DNA of 33,007 nucleotides from NCBI GenBank assembly GCA_022562935.1, contig JADFOI010000027.1, positions 1-33,007 on the forward strand, in the 5' to 3' direction. Origin of the DNA: Acidobacteriota bacterium. GTDB lineage: Bacteria; Acidobacteriota; UBA6911; RPQK01; JADFOI01. The translations under genes were made by a program, and so were the position numbers. The number at the start of each line of letters is the position of its first letter. The stretch's first letter is position 1. Under the pieces are notes generated by a model. It searched no databases and was not told the origin of the DNA. It saw only the letters and a list, made by a program, of their open reading frames with translations. Of the stretch, positions 24,478 through 33,007 are shown piece by piece.

Positions 24478-25458
24478 TTATTCGTGGGTTCGCGTGGTGA
24501 CCTCCTTTGCCCAGGCTCGATTGGCTTGGTACCAATAGACCAGAGACTCCAGGCCTCTCTTAAAATCGTATTCCGGTTTCCATTCCAGAAGCTGGGCCGC
24601 TTTCGTGATATCGGCCCAGGTGGACATCACATCGGCGGGTTGGCGGGGTTGAAAGTCCAGGTTGGCCTTTTTGCCGACCAACTGTTCAATGAGATGGATA
24701 GCATCCATGAGTACGACGGGTTCATCGGACCCCAGGTTGATGGCTTCATAACCCAGGGGTTTGAGCGCTTTAATGGTGCCGCGGGCGATATCATCCACGT
24801 AGGTGAAATCTCGAGACTGCTGGCCGTCTCCAAAAACGGTGACATCCTGTTCCTCACTGATCCACTGCACGAATCGAAACAGGCTCATGTCGGGTCGTCC
24901 GGCTGGTCCGTAGACCGTGAAGTATCGGACCACCGTGATGTCTATGTCGTAAAGGTAGTGGTAGGTGTGGCAAAGCGCTTCAGCCCCTTTTTTCGAAGCC
25001 GCATAGGGGGAAAGAGGGGCATTGGTATCGGCGTCTTCCCGGAAGGGCACGGGGTTCTTGGCACCGTAAAGACTCGAGGTGGAGGCCAACACAAACTTCT
25101 TGACCTCAAACTCCTTACACAGCTCCAGGAGATTCAACGTTCCGGTAATATTGGTCTCGAGATACACCCATGGATTTTCCACCGATTGGCGCACGCCTGC
25201 ACGAGCTGCCAGGTTAATGACGGCCTGGAACCCTGAAGAAAAGAGATCTCGCAGTTGATCCTGCTTACGGATGTCGACGGCGTGAAACTGAAAATCAGGC
25301 TTGCCCTGAAGTTGCTCCAAACGCCACTCTTTCAAACGCACATCATAGGCGTCATTGAGGTTGTCGACGCCCACCACTTTGTGGCCGTCGGCAAGCAGAA
25401 ATTCGCATACTTTAGAAGCGATGAAACCGGCAACACCTGTTACTAAATAGGTCGTCAC
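24478..25458 (-). CDS. NAD-dependent nucleotide-sugar epimerase (extended SDR, GalE/UDP-glucuronate epimerase type)
   Basis: The 326-residue enzyme has an N-terminal Rossmann fold, here GVAGFIAS, where the third Gly of the usual GxxGxxG is Ala. Next come VDNLND, VINLAARAGVRQSVENP, the catalytic STSSLYG, and YAASKKGAE with the Tyr-x-x-x-Lys pair, followed by RYFTVYGPAGRPDM and SRDFTYVDDIARG. The GVRxSxxNP and YGPxGRPDM patterns are typical of UDP-glucuronate 4-epimerases, but substrate cannot be fixed from sequence. The start is a GTG at 25458 with GAGG and GGA upstream. It lies 15 bases after the Sat-CysC gene, so sugar activation and sulfate activation are co-expressed. Confidence 0.88.
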   Translation of the reverse strand: MTTYLVTGVAGFIASKVCEFLLADGHKVVGVDNLNDAYDVRLKEWRLEQLQGKPDFQFHAVDIRKQDQLRDLFSSGFQAVINLAARAGVRQSVENPWVYLETNITGTLNLLELCKEFEVKKFVLASTSSLYGAKNPVPFREDADTNAPLSPYAASKKGAEALCHTYHYLYDIDITVVRYFTVYGPAGRPDMSLFRFVQWISEEQDVTVFGDGQQSRDFTYVDDIARGTIKALKPLGYEAINLGSDEPVVLMDAIHLIEQLVGKKANLDFQPRQPADVMSTWADITKAAQLLEWKPEYDFKRGLESLVYWYQANRAWAKEVTTRTHE

Positions 25459-25473
25459 TCCGTTTCCTCAGCC

Positions 25474-27267
<1,794 letters not shown>

Positions 27268-28074
27268 CTATTTATGACTTAACGTTTCGTTCTTCACAGA
27301 TTGCCTGAACTTGTCCACATAATAGTGCCAGGCATGTTCGACGGCCACGGTCCGCTTGAAAAGGTCGGACTCACTGGAAGTGTAAGGTATCGGTTCTCCG
27401 GCAGAGCGACTCCGGATCTGAGTGCGAGCTTCGAATTCCAGATAGATGGCTCGCAACACAGCTTGCTCCAAGGTGGTGCCCACTACCACCGTGCCGTGCC
27501 CGCGAAGCAAAACGCCATTTTGTCCCTGCAGAGTCCGAGCCAACGCCATCCCTTTTTCCGGGGTACTGATCAGGCCTACGGGCTGGAACACCGGGATAAA
27601 ATTACCCAAGTTGGCCCCGGGATTCGTGGTTGGGAATACCTGATTGTTATCGGATCGCTGCAAGGTGCCCAGAGCAACCGCATAGGGGGCATGGGTGTGG
27701 ACGATGGCTTTCACTTCGGGGAGCTCACGATAAATGCAGGAGTGGATGAAAACTTCACGATAGAGGCCCTGGTCCTCCACCGCCTCCGGCGTAATCTCGA
27801 TCTCCACCTCCTTGATATGGTCGACCGTCACTTCGTTGGGGGAGCGATGATCGGAAATTCGGAATTTCCCCTCTCCTTCCACGCGGACGCTCACATGCCC
27901 GAAAGGACCCACCAGCCCTTCCATGGCCAGGATCTTGTTGGCCACTACAAGCTTCTCTCGAACGTCCAGAGTCGAATAGTCCTGGGCAACAGCGCTCTTC
28001 ATCTGCGTCAGCAACAACAGGCAAACCAGGCCTACCCACGAGTATCTGAAACTTGATTTTTTACCAGCTTCCAT
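27268..28074 (-). CDS. Exported class II aldolase/adducin-fold protein
   Basis: The 268-residue protein has a clear signal peptide: basic MEAGKKSSFRYS, a hydrophobic core VGLVCLLLL, and a predicted cut after AVA at residue 30. The rest is a class II aldolase domain: EKLVVANKILAMEGLVGPFGHVSVRVE, metal-binding IVHTHAPYA, TNPGANLGNFIPVFQP and a third zinc ligand in LLRGHGTVVVG. Members of this family normally act on sugar phosphates in the cytosol, so export to the periplasm is odd. The substrate is unknown; a carbohydrate or aldol-type acid is possible. The frame is separate from the 69-base gap before sat-cysC and the strand is the same, so cotranscription is possible. Confidence 0.85.
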   Translation of the reverse strand: MEAGKKSSFRYSWVGLVCLLLLTQMKSAVAQDYSTLDVREKLVVANKILAMEGLVGPFGHVSVRVEGEGKFRISDHRSPNEVTVDHIKEVEIEITPEAVEDQGLYREVFIHSCIYRELPEVKAIVHTHAPYAVALGTLQRSDNNQVFPTTNPGANLGNFIPVFQPVGLISTPEKGMALARTLQGQNGVLLRGHGTVVVGTTLEQAVLRAIYLEFEARTQIRSRSAGEPIPYTSSESDLFKRTVAVEHAWHYYVDKFRQSVKNETLSHK

Positions 28075-28214
28075 AGTCGAGACAGTATGCTACAACTCTC
28101 TCCCAATTTCCAATTTCGGAATTTGAAAAGAGCCACTCGAAACCTGTTCCCACTTCAAGACTGGGGACTCGAAACTCTGACTCCCTCCACGTTTTTCACA
28201 GCTTTTCCACAGAG

Positions 28215-28236
28215 CCCGTAAGAGACCCGTAAGAGA
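28215..28236 (+). promoter_or_regulatory. Tandem 11-base direct repeat upstream of the TRAP operon
   Basis: CCCGTAAGAGA occurs twice back to back (28215-28225, 28226-28236). A TATACT box follows at 28251-28256 with no -35 box at the right distance. Direct repeats with an 11-base period placed there resemble OmpR/PhoB-type activator sites. The gap 28075-28330 otherwise holds A/T-rich repeat-like words (CAATTTCCAATTTC near 28104) and no gene. Confidence 0.4.
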
Positions 28237-28330
28237 GAGGTTAATACTTTTATACTTGCCAAGAGAGTATGGGTATCGGACAATCCTAAAACACCGAGGT
28301 TGCGTCCAGTATTTGCAGAAAGGAGCCCAC

Positions 28331-29320
28331 ATGTTTAGATCATCTTGGACAGGGGACCCACAAGGGCTTCCAGGATTCCCCGGGTGGTGGCGATACCGCC
28401 TCTTGCTCCCCCTTCTGCTGTTGCTGGTGACATCCGGATGCTCCATTCGTCGCTACGCCATTAACCGAATAGGCGACGCACTCGCCTCCGGCAGTTCAAC
28501 TTACGCAAGCGACGAGGATATTGAATTGGTCGGGGAAGCTCTCCCCTTCGGGTTGAAGCTGATCGAAAGTTTGCTCACCGAGTCACCGAAGCACAAGGGA
28601 CTGCTGCTGGCGGCCTGTGAAGGCTTCACCAGTTATACCTGGGTGTACGTGCAGCAGGAGGGTGACAGGGTTGCCCAGGAGAACCTCCAGCGGGCCAGAC
28701 AGATCCGTACCCGAGCCCGCAAACTCTACCTGCGCGCCCACCGCTATGGTCTTCGCAGACTGGAGGCCTCTTACCAGGGAATCACCCAACGACTGGAGAC
28801 AGCCCCCCAGGCGGCGCTCTCTGTGGTGAAGAAAGAAGATATACCGACGCTTTACTGGACCGCGGCTGCGCTGGGATTAGCCATTTCCGTCTCCAAGAAC
28901 GATGCCGAGATGCTGGCCCGCCTGCCGGAGGTGGAGGCTTTTCTGGAGCAGTCGCTGGCGCTGGATGAAAGCTGGGATGGGGGAACACTTCATGAATTTC
29001 AGATCACCCTGGCTGGAGCCAAACCTGGGGCCCTGGACGTCCATCAGATCAAAAAACACTTTGACCGAGCCCTTCAACTTTCGGGAGGAGGCCATGCAGG
29101 GCTCTATGTTACCTATGCTGAAGTGGTTTCCGTCCAGGAACAAAACCGCAGTGAGTTCCGCTCACTGCTTGAGAGGGCGCTGGCCATCGATCCTGCCCAA
29201 TACGAGGAAGTCCAGCTGCTGAATCTGGTGGCCCAGCAGCGGGCGCGGTGGTTGCTGGGACGCATCGACGAACTGTTCCTGGAGGAGGAAGCTCCCGATC
29301 TGACAGGGGGAAGGGGATGA
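28331..29320 (+). CDS. TRAP transporter-associated TPR lipoprotein TatT
   Basis: The 329-residue product from the ATG at 28331 has AGGAG five bases upstream; an earlier ATG at 28256 has none. The N terminus is a lipoprotein signal, LLLPLLLLLVTSGC, with the lipidated Cys37. The rest is helical and TPR-like, with FGLKLIESLL, LLLAACEGFTSYTWVYVQQEGD, TALYWTAAALG-like TLYWTAAALGLAIS and YVTYAEVVSVQEQN, matching the TatT family first characterised with the Treponema TRAP receptor. TatT is a periplasmic lipoprotein trimer thought to dock the receptor. Its stop overlaps the dctP start (ATGA), so it belongs to this transporter. Confidence 0.88.
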   Translation: MFRSSWTGDPQGLPGFPGWWRYRLLLPLLLLLVTSGCSIRRYAINRIGDALASGSSTYASDEDIELVGEALPFGLKLIESLLTESPKHKGLLLAACEGFTSYTWVYVQQEGDRVAQENLQRARQIRTRARKLYLRAHRYGLRRLEASYQGITQRLETAPQAALSVVKKEDIPTLYWTAAALGLAISVSKNDAEMLARLPEVEAFLEQSLALDESWDGGTLHEFQITLAGAKPGALDVHQIKKHFDRALQLSGGGHAGLYVTYAEVVSVQEQNRSEFRSLLERALAIDPAQYEEVQLLNLVAQQRARWLLGRIDELFLEEEAPDLTGGRG

Positions 29321-30336
29321 GCCGGAAACTTCTTCGATTCATAGTTGGGCTGATCTTCATGTCTGCGGTTTTTCCGCTGGAAGCCCAAAACGTCCTGATA
29401 AAGATGGGGACTCTGGCACCCGAAGGTACCGCCTGGCACGACATCCTGCTGCAAATGAAGGAGGACTGGAGAAAGATTTCAGCCGGCAGGGTAACCCTCA
29501 GGATTTATCCCAGCGGGGTGTTGGGCGACGAGCCAACCATGATCCGAAGAATGCGCATCAGGCAGTTGGACGGAGTAGCCATCACAGGTAACGGCCTTTC
29601 ACGGATCGAACCTGCTGTCTCCGCCCTGATGATTCCGATGATGCTCGACTCCTATGAGGAGCTTGACTATGTGCGAGACCGACTGGCACCCCGGTTGGAA
29701 CAGATGGTCGAGGAAAGAGGATTCAAGATCTTGAACTGGGGCGATGCCGGTTGGGTCTACTTCTTTACCAAAAAACCGGCCTCGTCGCTGGATGAGATCA
29801 GGAAAATGAAACTGCTGACCTCGGCCGGTGACCCTAAAACCGAGGAGCTCTATAAGGATCTTGGATTCCAGGTGGTACCGCTGGCCTATACCGAGGTGCT
29901 GACCGCCCTGCAAACCGGTATGGTTGAGGCCGTTCAAGGACCGCCTCTGTACGCCATGGTGGAGCAGTGGTTTGGACCGGCCAACAATATGATTGACGTG
30001 AAGTGGTCCCCGCTGATCGCGGCCACCGTCTTGCGAAAGGATAGCTGGGAAAAAATCCCCGCAGACCTGCGGGAGCCCATGCTGGAGGCGGCACGTGTTG
30101 CGGGGCGTCGGTTGCTGAGCGAAATCCGTGGGCTGAATGATGATGCCATATCCGCCATGCAAAAGAGAGGACTCAACGTCATTCAGGTCGATGAGGCCCA
30201 ACTGGCTCGTTGGCGTTCTGAGGCAGACAAAGTCTATCCGGAACTACGTGGAAGGTACGTTCCGGCCGATCTTTTCGATGAAGTCCAGCGGTTACGCGAC
30301 GAGTTTCGTCAAAAAGCCCAGCCCCCGAGCCGGTAG
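29317..30336 (+). CDS. TRAP transporter substrate-binding protein (DctP family)
   Basis: This periplasmic receptor captures an anionic organic substrate for the TRAP membrane unit. The chosen ATG at 29317 overlaps the tatT stop and follows AAGGGG; the 339-residue product begins MSRKLLRFIVGLIFMSAVFP with a signal peptide cut near LEAQN. Family features are LIKMGTLAPEGTAWHD, GRVTLRIYPSGVLGDEPTMIRRMR, the binding segment QLDGVAI, GMVEAVQGPPLYAMVEQW and the C-terminal long helix. The substrate cannot be read from the sequence; carboxylates are typical, and pairing with TatT suggests a hydrophobic or unusual ligand. Confidence 0.93.
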   Translation: MSRKLLRFIVGLIFMSAVFPLEAQNVLIKMGTLAPEGTAWHDILLQMKEDWRKISAGRVTLRIYPSGVLGDEPTMIRRMRIRQLDGVAITGNGLSRIEPAVSALMIPMMLDSYEELDYVRDRLAPRLEQMVEERGFKILNWGDAGWVYFFTKKPASSLDEIRKMKLLTSAGDPKTEELYKDLGFQVVPLAYTEVLTALQTGMVEAVQGPPLYAMVEQWFGPANNMIDVKWSPLIAATVLRKDSWEKIPADLREPMLEAARVAGRRLLSEIRGLNDDAISAMQKRGLNVIQVDEAQLARWRSEADKVYPELRGRYVPADLFDEVQRLRDEFRQKAQPPSR

Positions 30337-30343
30337 TCTTTTC

Positions 30344-32155
30344 ATGGAAAAAACGGAACAGCACAGCGGGGCCAACAAGGTCGAAAACATCCTCTTGATC
30401 GTGCTCCTGGCGGCGATGTCTCTGCTTCCCCTGATCGAGATCGCCGGCCGGACGATGGTGGGCCAGGGCATCCCCGGCTCCATTCCTCTGGTCGAGCATC
30501 TCACCCTGTGGATCGCCTTTTTGGGTGCCGCCGTGGCGGCCCGGTCTGATCGCCTGCTGGCGCTCTCCACAGCGAGTTTTCTCCCCGAGCGTTGGGGTCG
30601 CCCTGTACGTATCCTGACAGGTGGCCTGGGTGCAGGGGTGGCGGCATGGCTGCTGTGGGCCAGCCTGGATCTGATCGGGGCCGAGCGGGGGGCCGATACC
30701 CTGGTCATTAAGGGCATTCCGGTGTGGGTTGCCATGTGCATCATGCCGGTGGGGTTTGGCCTCATTGCGGCTCGCTTGATCTGGCATGCTTCAGGAACCT
30801 GGTCCGGGCGACTGTTGGCCACGGTCGGCCTGGCCATGCCGGTACTGCTGGAAGGGGTGCCGTCCCTTCAAGGGACAGAAGTGATCCTCATCTGCACCCT
30901 GGCCATCGGAGCGGCCACTCTACTGGGCCTGCCTATCTTTGCAGCCATCGGAGGCCTGGCCTTGCTATTGTTTTGGAACGCCGGTATTCCAGCAGCTTCG
31001 GTTCCGCTGGAAGCTTACCGGCTCGCCGCCTTTCCTATGTTACCCGCCATTCCTCTCTTCACACTGGGCGGCTATATCTTGTCCGAAGGCGGCTCCAGCC
31101 AGCGTCTCATGCGCGTGCTCACGGCTCTGGTGGGTTGGATGCCGGGTGGCCTGGCCATTGTCACCACCTTTCTACTGGCTTTTTTTACACCCTTTACCGG
31201 TGCCTCCGGAGTGACCATTCTCTCCCTGGGAGGAATACTGCGCCCCGTGCTGGTCAAGGACCAATATCCGGAGAAATTTTCCATTGGTCTGGTGACGGTT
31301 GCCGGCTCGATCGGATTGCTGTTGCCCCCCAGCCTGCCGGTGATCCTTTACGCCGTCACCTCCAACATATCGGTGGTCGAGCTCTTTGTGGGGGGACTGC
31401 TGCCCGGTTTCCTGTTGATCTTCCTGGTGGCTGGCTGGGGCGTCCGCCAGGGACTGCGCAACCGGACCCCGCGCCGGCCCTTTCTGGCTGGAGAAGCCCT
31501 GGCCGCCCTATGGGAAGCCAAGTGGGAATTGCTCTTGCCGGTGGTGGTACTGGTGGGCATCTTCGGAGGCTTCACCACACTGGTCGAGGCAGCAGCAATC
31601 ACGGTTCTCTATGCCTTTATCGTGGAGTGTTTTGTCTACAAGGATCTGAAGGTGGGCCGGGACATTGGGCGCATTACCGTCGAGAGCGCAACACTGGTGG
31701 GGGGGTTCCTCATTATTCTTGGAGTAGCCCTGGGGCTGACCAATTACCTGGTGGATGCCCAGATCCCCATGCACGCCCTGGCCTGGGTGCAAACCCATAT
31801 CGAATCCCCTCTGGTCTTCCTGTTAGCGCTCAACCTCTTTTTATTGATCGTTGGCGCTCTGATGGACATCTATTCCGCCATATTCGTTGTGGTCCCGCTG
31901 ATCGCGCCTATCGGGATCGCCTTCGGCATCGATCCCGTGCATTTGGGCATCATCTTCCTGGCCAATTTGGAGCTGGGATATCTGACTCCGCCCGTAGGGC
32001 TCAATCTGTTTTTGGCCTCCTACCGGTTCAACGCTCCCTTGACCACGCTCTTTCGTGCGGTCCTGCCCTTCTGGCTGCTTTTACTGCTGGGCGTGTTTCT
32101 CATTACCTACTTGCCCATCATGACTCTGGCGCTGGTTAATCTGCTGGCGCGATAA
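30344..32155 (+). CDS. TRAP transporter fused permease DctQM
   Basis: The 603-residue membrane protein joins the small (Q, about residues 1-165, four helices) and large (M, about 170-600, many helices) TRAP subunits. In Q, EIAGRTMVGQGIPGSIPLVEHLTLW and ARSDRLLALST are typical. In M, GLPIFAAIGGLALLL, PLFTLGGYILSEGG, FFTPFTGASGVTILSLGG, LPPSLPVILYA and LGYLTPPVGLNLFLASYRF are hallmark segments. The start is the ATG at 30344, seven bases after dctP; a longer frame from 30137 overlaps dctP and is rejected. No Shine-Dalgarno is evident, so coupling to dctP is likely. It uses an ion gradient, not ATP. Confidence 0.95.
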   Translation: MEKTEQHSGANKVENILLIVLLAAMSLLPLIEIAGRTMVGQGIPGSIPLVEHLTLWIAFLGAAVAARSDRLLALSTASFLPERWGRPVRILTGGLGAGVAAWLLWASLDLIGAERGADTLVIKGIPVWVAMCIMPVGFGLIAARLIWHASGTWSGRLLATVGLAMPVLLEGVPSLQGTEVILICTLAIGAATLLGLPIFAAIGGLALLLFWNAGIPAASVPLEAYRLAAFPMLPAIPLFTLGGYILSEGGSSQRLMRVLTALVGWMPGGLAIVTTFLLAFFTPFTGASGVTILSLGGILRPVLVKDQYPEKFSIGLVTVAGSIGLLLPPSLPVILYAVTSNISVVELFVGGLLPGFLLIFLVAGWGVRQGLRNRTPRRPFLAGEALAALWEAKWELLLPVVVLVGIFGGFTTLVEAAAITVLYAFIVECFVYKDLKVGRDIGRITVESATLVGGFLIILGVALGLTNYLVDAQIPMHALAWVQTHIESPLVFLLALNLFLLIVGALMDIYSAIFVVVPLIAPIGIAFGIDPVHLGIIFLANLELGYLTPPVGLNLFLASYRFNAPLTTLFRAVLPFWLLLLLGVFLITYLPIMTLALVNLLAR

Positions 32156-32198
32156 AACTGTCTGCTGAAGCGTCGGGATCATCCGTCCGGACTGCGCG

Positions 32199-32235
32199 AC
32201 CCGCAAGCGGGTTCGGCGTACTGCACGAGTACGCC
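32199..32235. repeat. Two tandem hairpins after dctQM
   Basis: ACCCGC-AA-GCGGGT (32199-32212) is followed by GGCGTACT-GCACG-AGTACGCC (32215-32235), both with perfect arms. A third, GACGAC and GTCGTC, lies at 32299-32322. They sit in the 177-base convergent gap and may end transcription from both sides, but no T-run follows, so a standard terminator is not shown. Confidence 0.5.
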
Positions 32236-32332
32236 TCCGGGGGTCTCTGTTCGCGACGTGGCGCAACGCACTCCTGCCGGCGCTTCCGTCGGCTTCGCGA
32301 CGACAGTCTATGAACAGTCGTCCGGCTCAATT

Positions 32333-33007
32333 TTAGTAGGCTTGCCAGTCTGCCACGGGCTGCCCATCCAGCCGATAGATGCGAACCCGCGAAGGACGTC
32401 CGGGACCGATCCCCTCTCCCAGGACCACCTCATCCAGACCGTCGCCGTCGATATCCACGGCAGCGATGTTGCTGCCGTAAGCTTCGGGGTCTTCAAAGGC
32501 AGGGAATTCCCAGAGTTTTTTCCCCTCCAGGTCGACAACCAGAACGAGGGGAGGATAGCCCTGCAGAGGACCCGGCGCCACCGCCACACCCAGGCCATTG
32601 TCGGCGAGCCGAACCAAGATGGCGTTGATTCCAAAGGTAGTGCTCAGCGTTTCCAGTGATCGGACAGACTTCCCGGCGATATCGTAAAGAAAGAGGGTCG
32701 AGGGGTTGGCAGAGATGTCCGATGCCCACATCAGTAAACTCGATGCCTGCCGTTCCTGGGGCGCACCCACCGGATCCGAACAGAGGGCCGCCGCTCGCAG
32801 TCCATTGACCAGGCCTAGATCGTTGAATTCCCAGGTCCTGAGAAGTTGACCCTGGGGGCTGAATTCAAGAACCTGCTGAGGCCGCCCCGGTCCTGGCCCG
32901 GGAGAGACATAGAGTTTCCCGCAATGAATGGAGAGCCAGGCCCCATATCCCCGGTCCAGGTCCTCCGCTTCGAACTGGTCAAGAAGATTGCCTTTGAGGT
33001 CAAAAAT
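32333..33007 (-). CDS. Partial beta-propeller/FG-GAP-like repeat protein
   Basis: The frame is open from the right edge to a stop at 32333, giving 224 residues without a start; the GTG at 32770 is only an internal codon. The sequence shows blade-like units such as IFDLKGNLLDQFE, VLEFSPQGQLLRTWEF, LFLYDIAGKSVRSLE, VVDLEGKKLWEFP and the calcium-type loop VDIDGDGLDEVVLG, followed by RIYRLDGQPVADW. These are typical of FG-GAP/VCBS or PQQ-like propellers, usually exported or surface proteins. The N terminus, and any signal peptide, are outside the window. It converges with dctQM. Confidence 0.8.
   Translation of the reverse strand: MFDLKGNLLDQFEAEDLDRGYGAWLSIHCGKLYVSPGPGPGRPQQVLEFSPQGQLLRTWEFNDLGLVNGLRAAALCSDPVGAPQERQASSLLMWASDISANPSTLFLYDIAGKSVRSLETLSTTFGINAILVRLADNGLGVAVAPGPLQGYPPLVLVVDLEGKKLWEFPAFEDPEAYGSNIAAVDIDGDGLDEVVLGEGIGPGRPSRVRIYRLDGQPVADWQAY

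Noticed and set aside
27301-28056. 251-codon frame antisense to the exported aldolase
   Set aside because: The minus-strand frame has a signal peptide and metal motifs; the antisense has neither.
28090-28446. 118-codon minus-strand frame in the gap before tatT
   Set aside because: It runs into the tatT signal region on the other strand, and the product is Ser/Gly/Pro-rich without motifs. The sequence looks non-coding.
30137-30343. N-terminal extension of DctQM
   Set aside because: It is the shadow of the dctP 3' end; the product before residue 70 has no membrane character and the family starts at the ATG at 30344.
30724-32139. 471-codon frame on the same strand as dctQM
   Set aside because: It is a shifted frame of the permease gene, rich in Gly, His, Arg and Ser without domains, while the dctQM frame has clear TRAP motifs throughout.

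Overview
The window reads as bacterial chromosome, mostly core metabolism and protein quality control, from a Gram-negative organism: it has a lipoprotein signal, a TRAP transporter with a periplasmic receptor, and an exported enzyme. I cannot name the phylum from sequence alone. The modular intergenic repeats and mixed gene content would fit Acidobacteriota or another deep-branching phylum, but that is a weak guess. Genes are densely packed, mostly on the minus strand, and several lack an obvious Shine-Dalgarno sequence.

Layout. Bases 1-345 hold a piece of an unrelated plus-strand gene that runs straight into the last codon of secA, so this is probably a contig join or rearrangement. Then come secA (minus) and guaB (plus), divergently arranged. 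From about 13.0 kb down to 4.7 kb on the minus strand lies one aromatic amino acid operon: trp leader, trpE, trpG, trpD, trpC, trpF, trpB, trpA, a second leader, aroQ (chorismate mutase) and aroF (DAHP synthase). Next is engB-rho, then lon, then tig-clpP-clpX, the usual folding and proteolysis cluster. A membrane protein follows that joins a class III cyclase to a degenerate HD-GYP domain. A divergent tRNA-Lys(CTT) has a good promoter. A minus-strand group carries a CpsB-like PHP phosphatase, a nucleotide-sugar epimerase, a Sat-CysC fusion (PAPS synthesis) and an exported class II aldolase-fold protein. A plus-strand TRAP operon (tatT, dctP, fused dctQM) follows, and the window ends inside a minus-strand beta-propeller/FG-GAP-like gene.

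Main discovery. The aromatic operon carries two peptide-leader attenuators in series. The first, before trpE, encodes MTIRSFFWRNGNH, and its Phe-Phe-Trp codons can pair with a downstream segment that can instead invade the terminator. The second, between trpA and aroQ-aroF, encodes a 22-residue peptide with F-Y-L-F-Y-W-W in a row, followed by a strong intrinsic terminator. This suggests that the entry enzyme of the shikimate pathway is governed by charging of all three aromatic tRNAs, while the trp genes upstream are governed separately. Both leader ORFs are only tens of bases long.

A second theme is a set of modular intergenic repeats (an A/T-rich arm plus a CCGCTGACC-type palindrome; a TTCCAGG/CTGTCTGTTGTCTG module; a GCGCGCTTCGCGC module). 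They abut or enter the 3' ends of aroF, rho, the cyclase gene, trpE, trpG and trpF, and in several cases supply the last codons and the stop.
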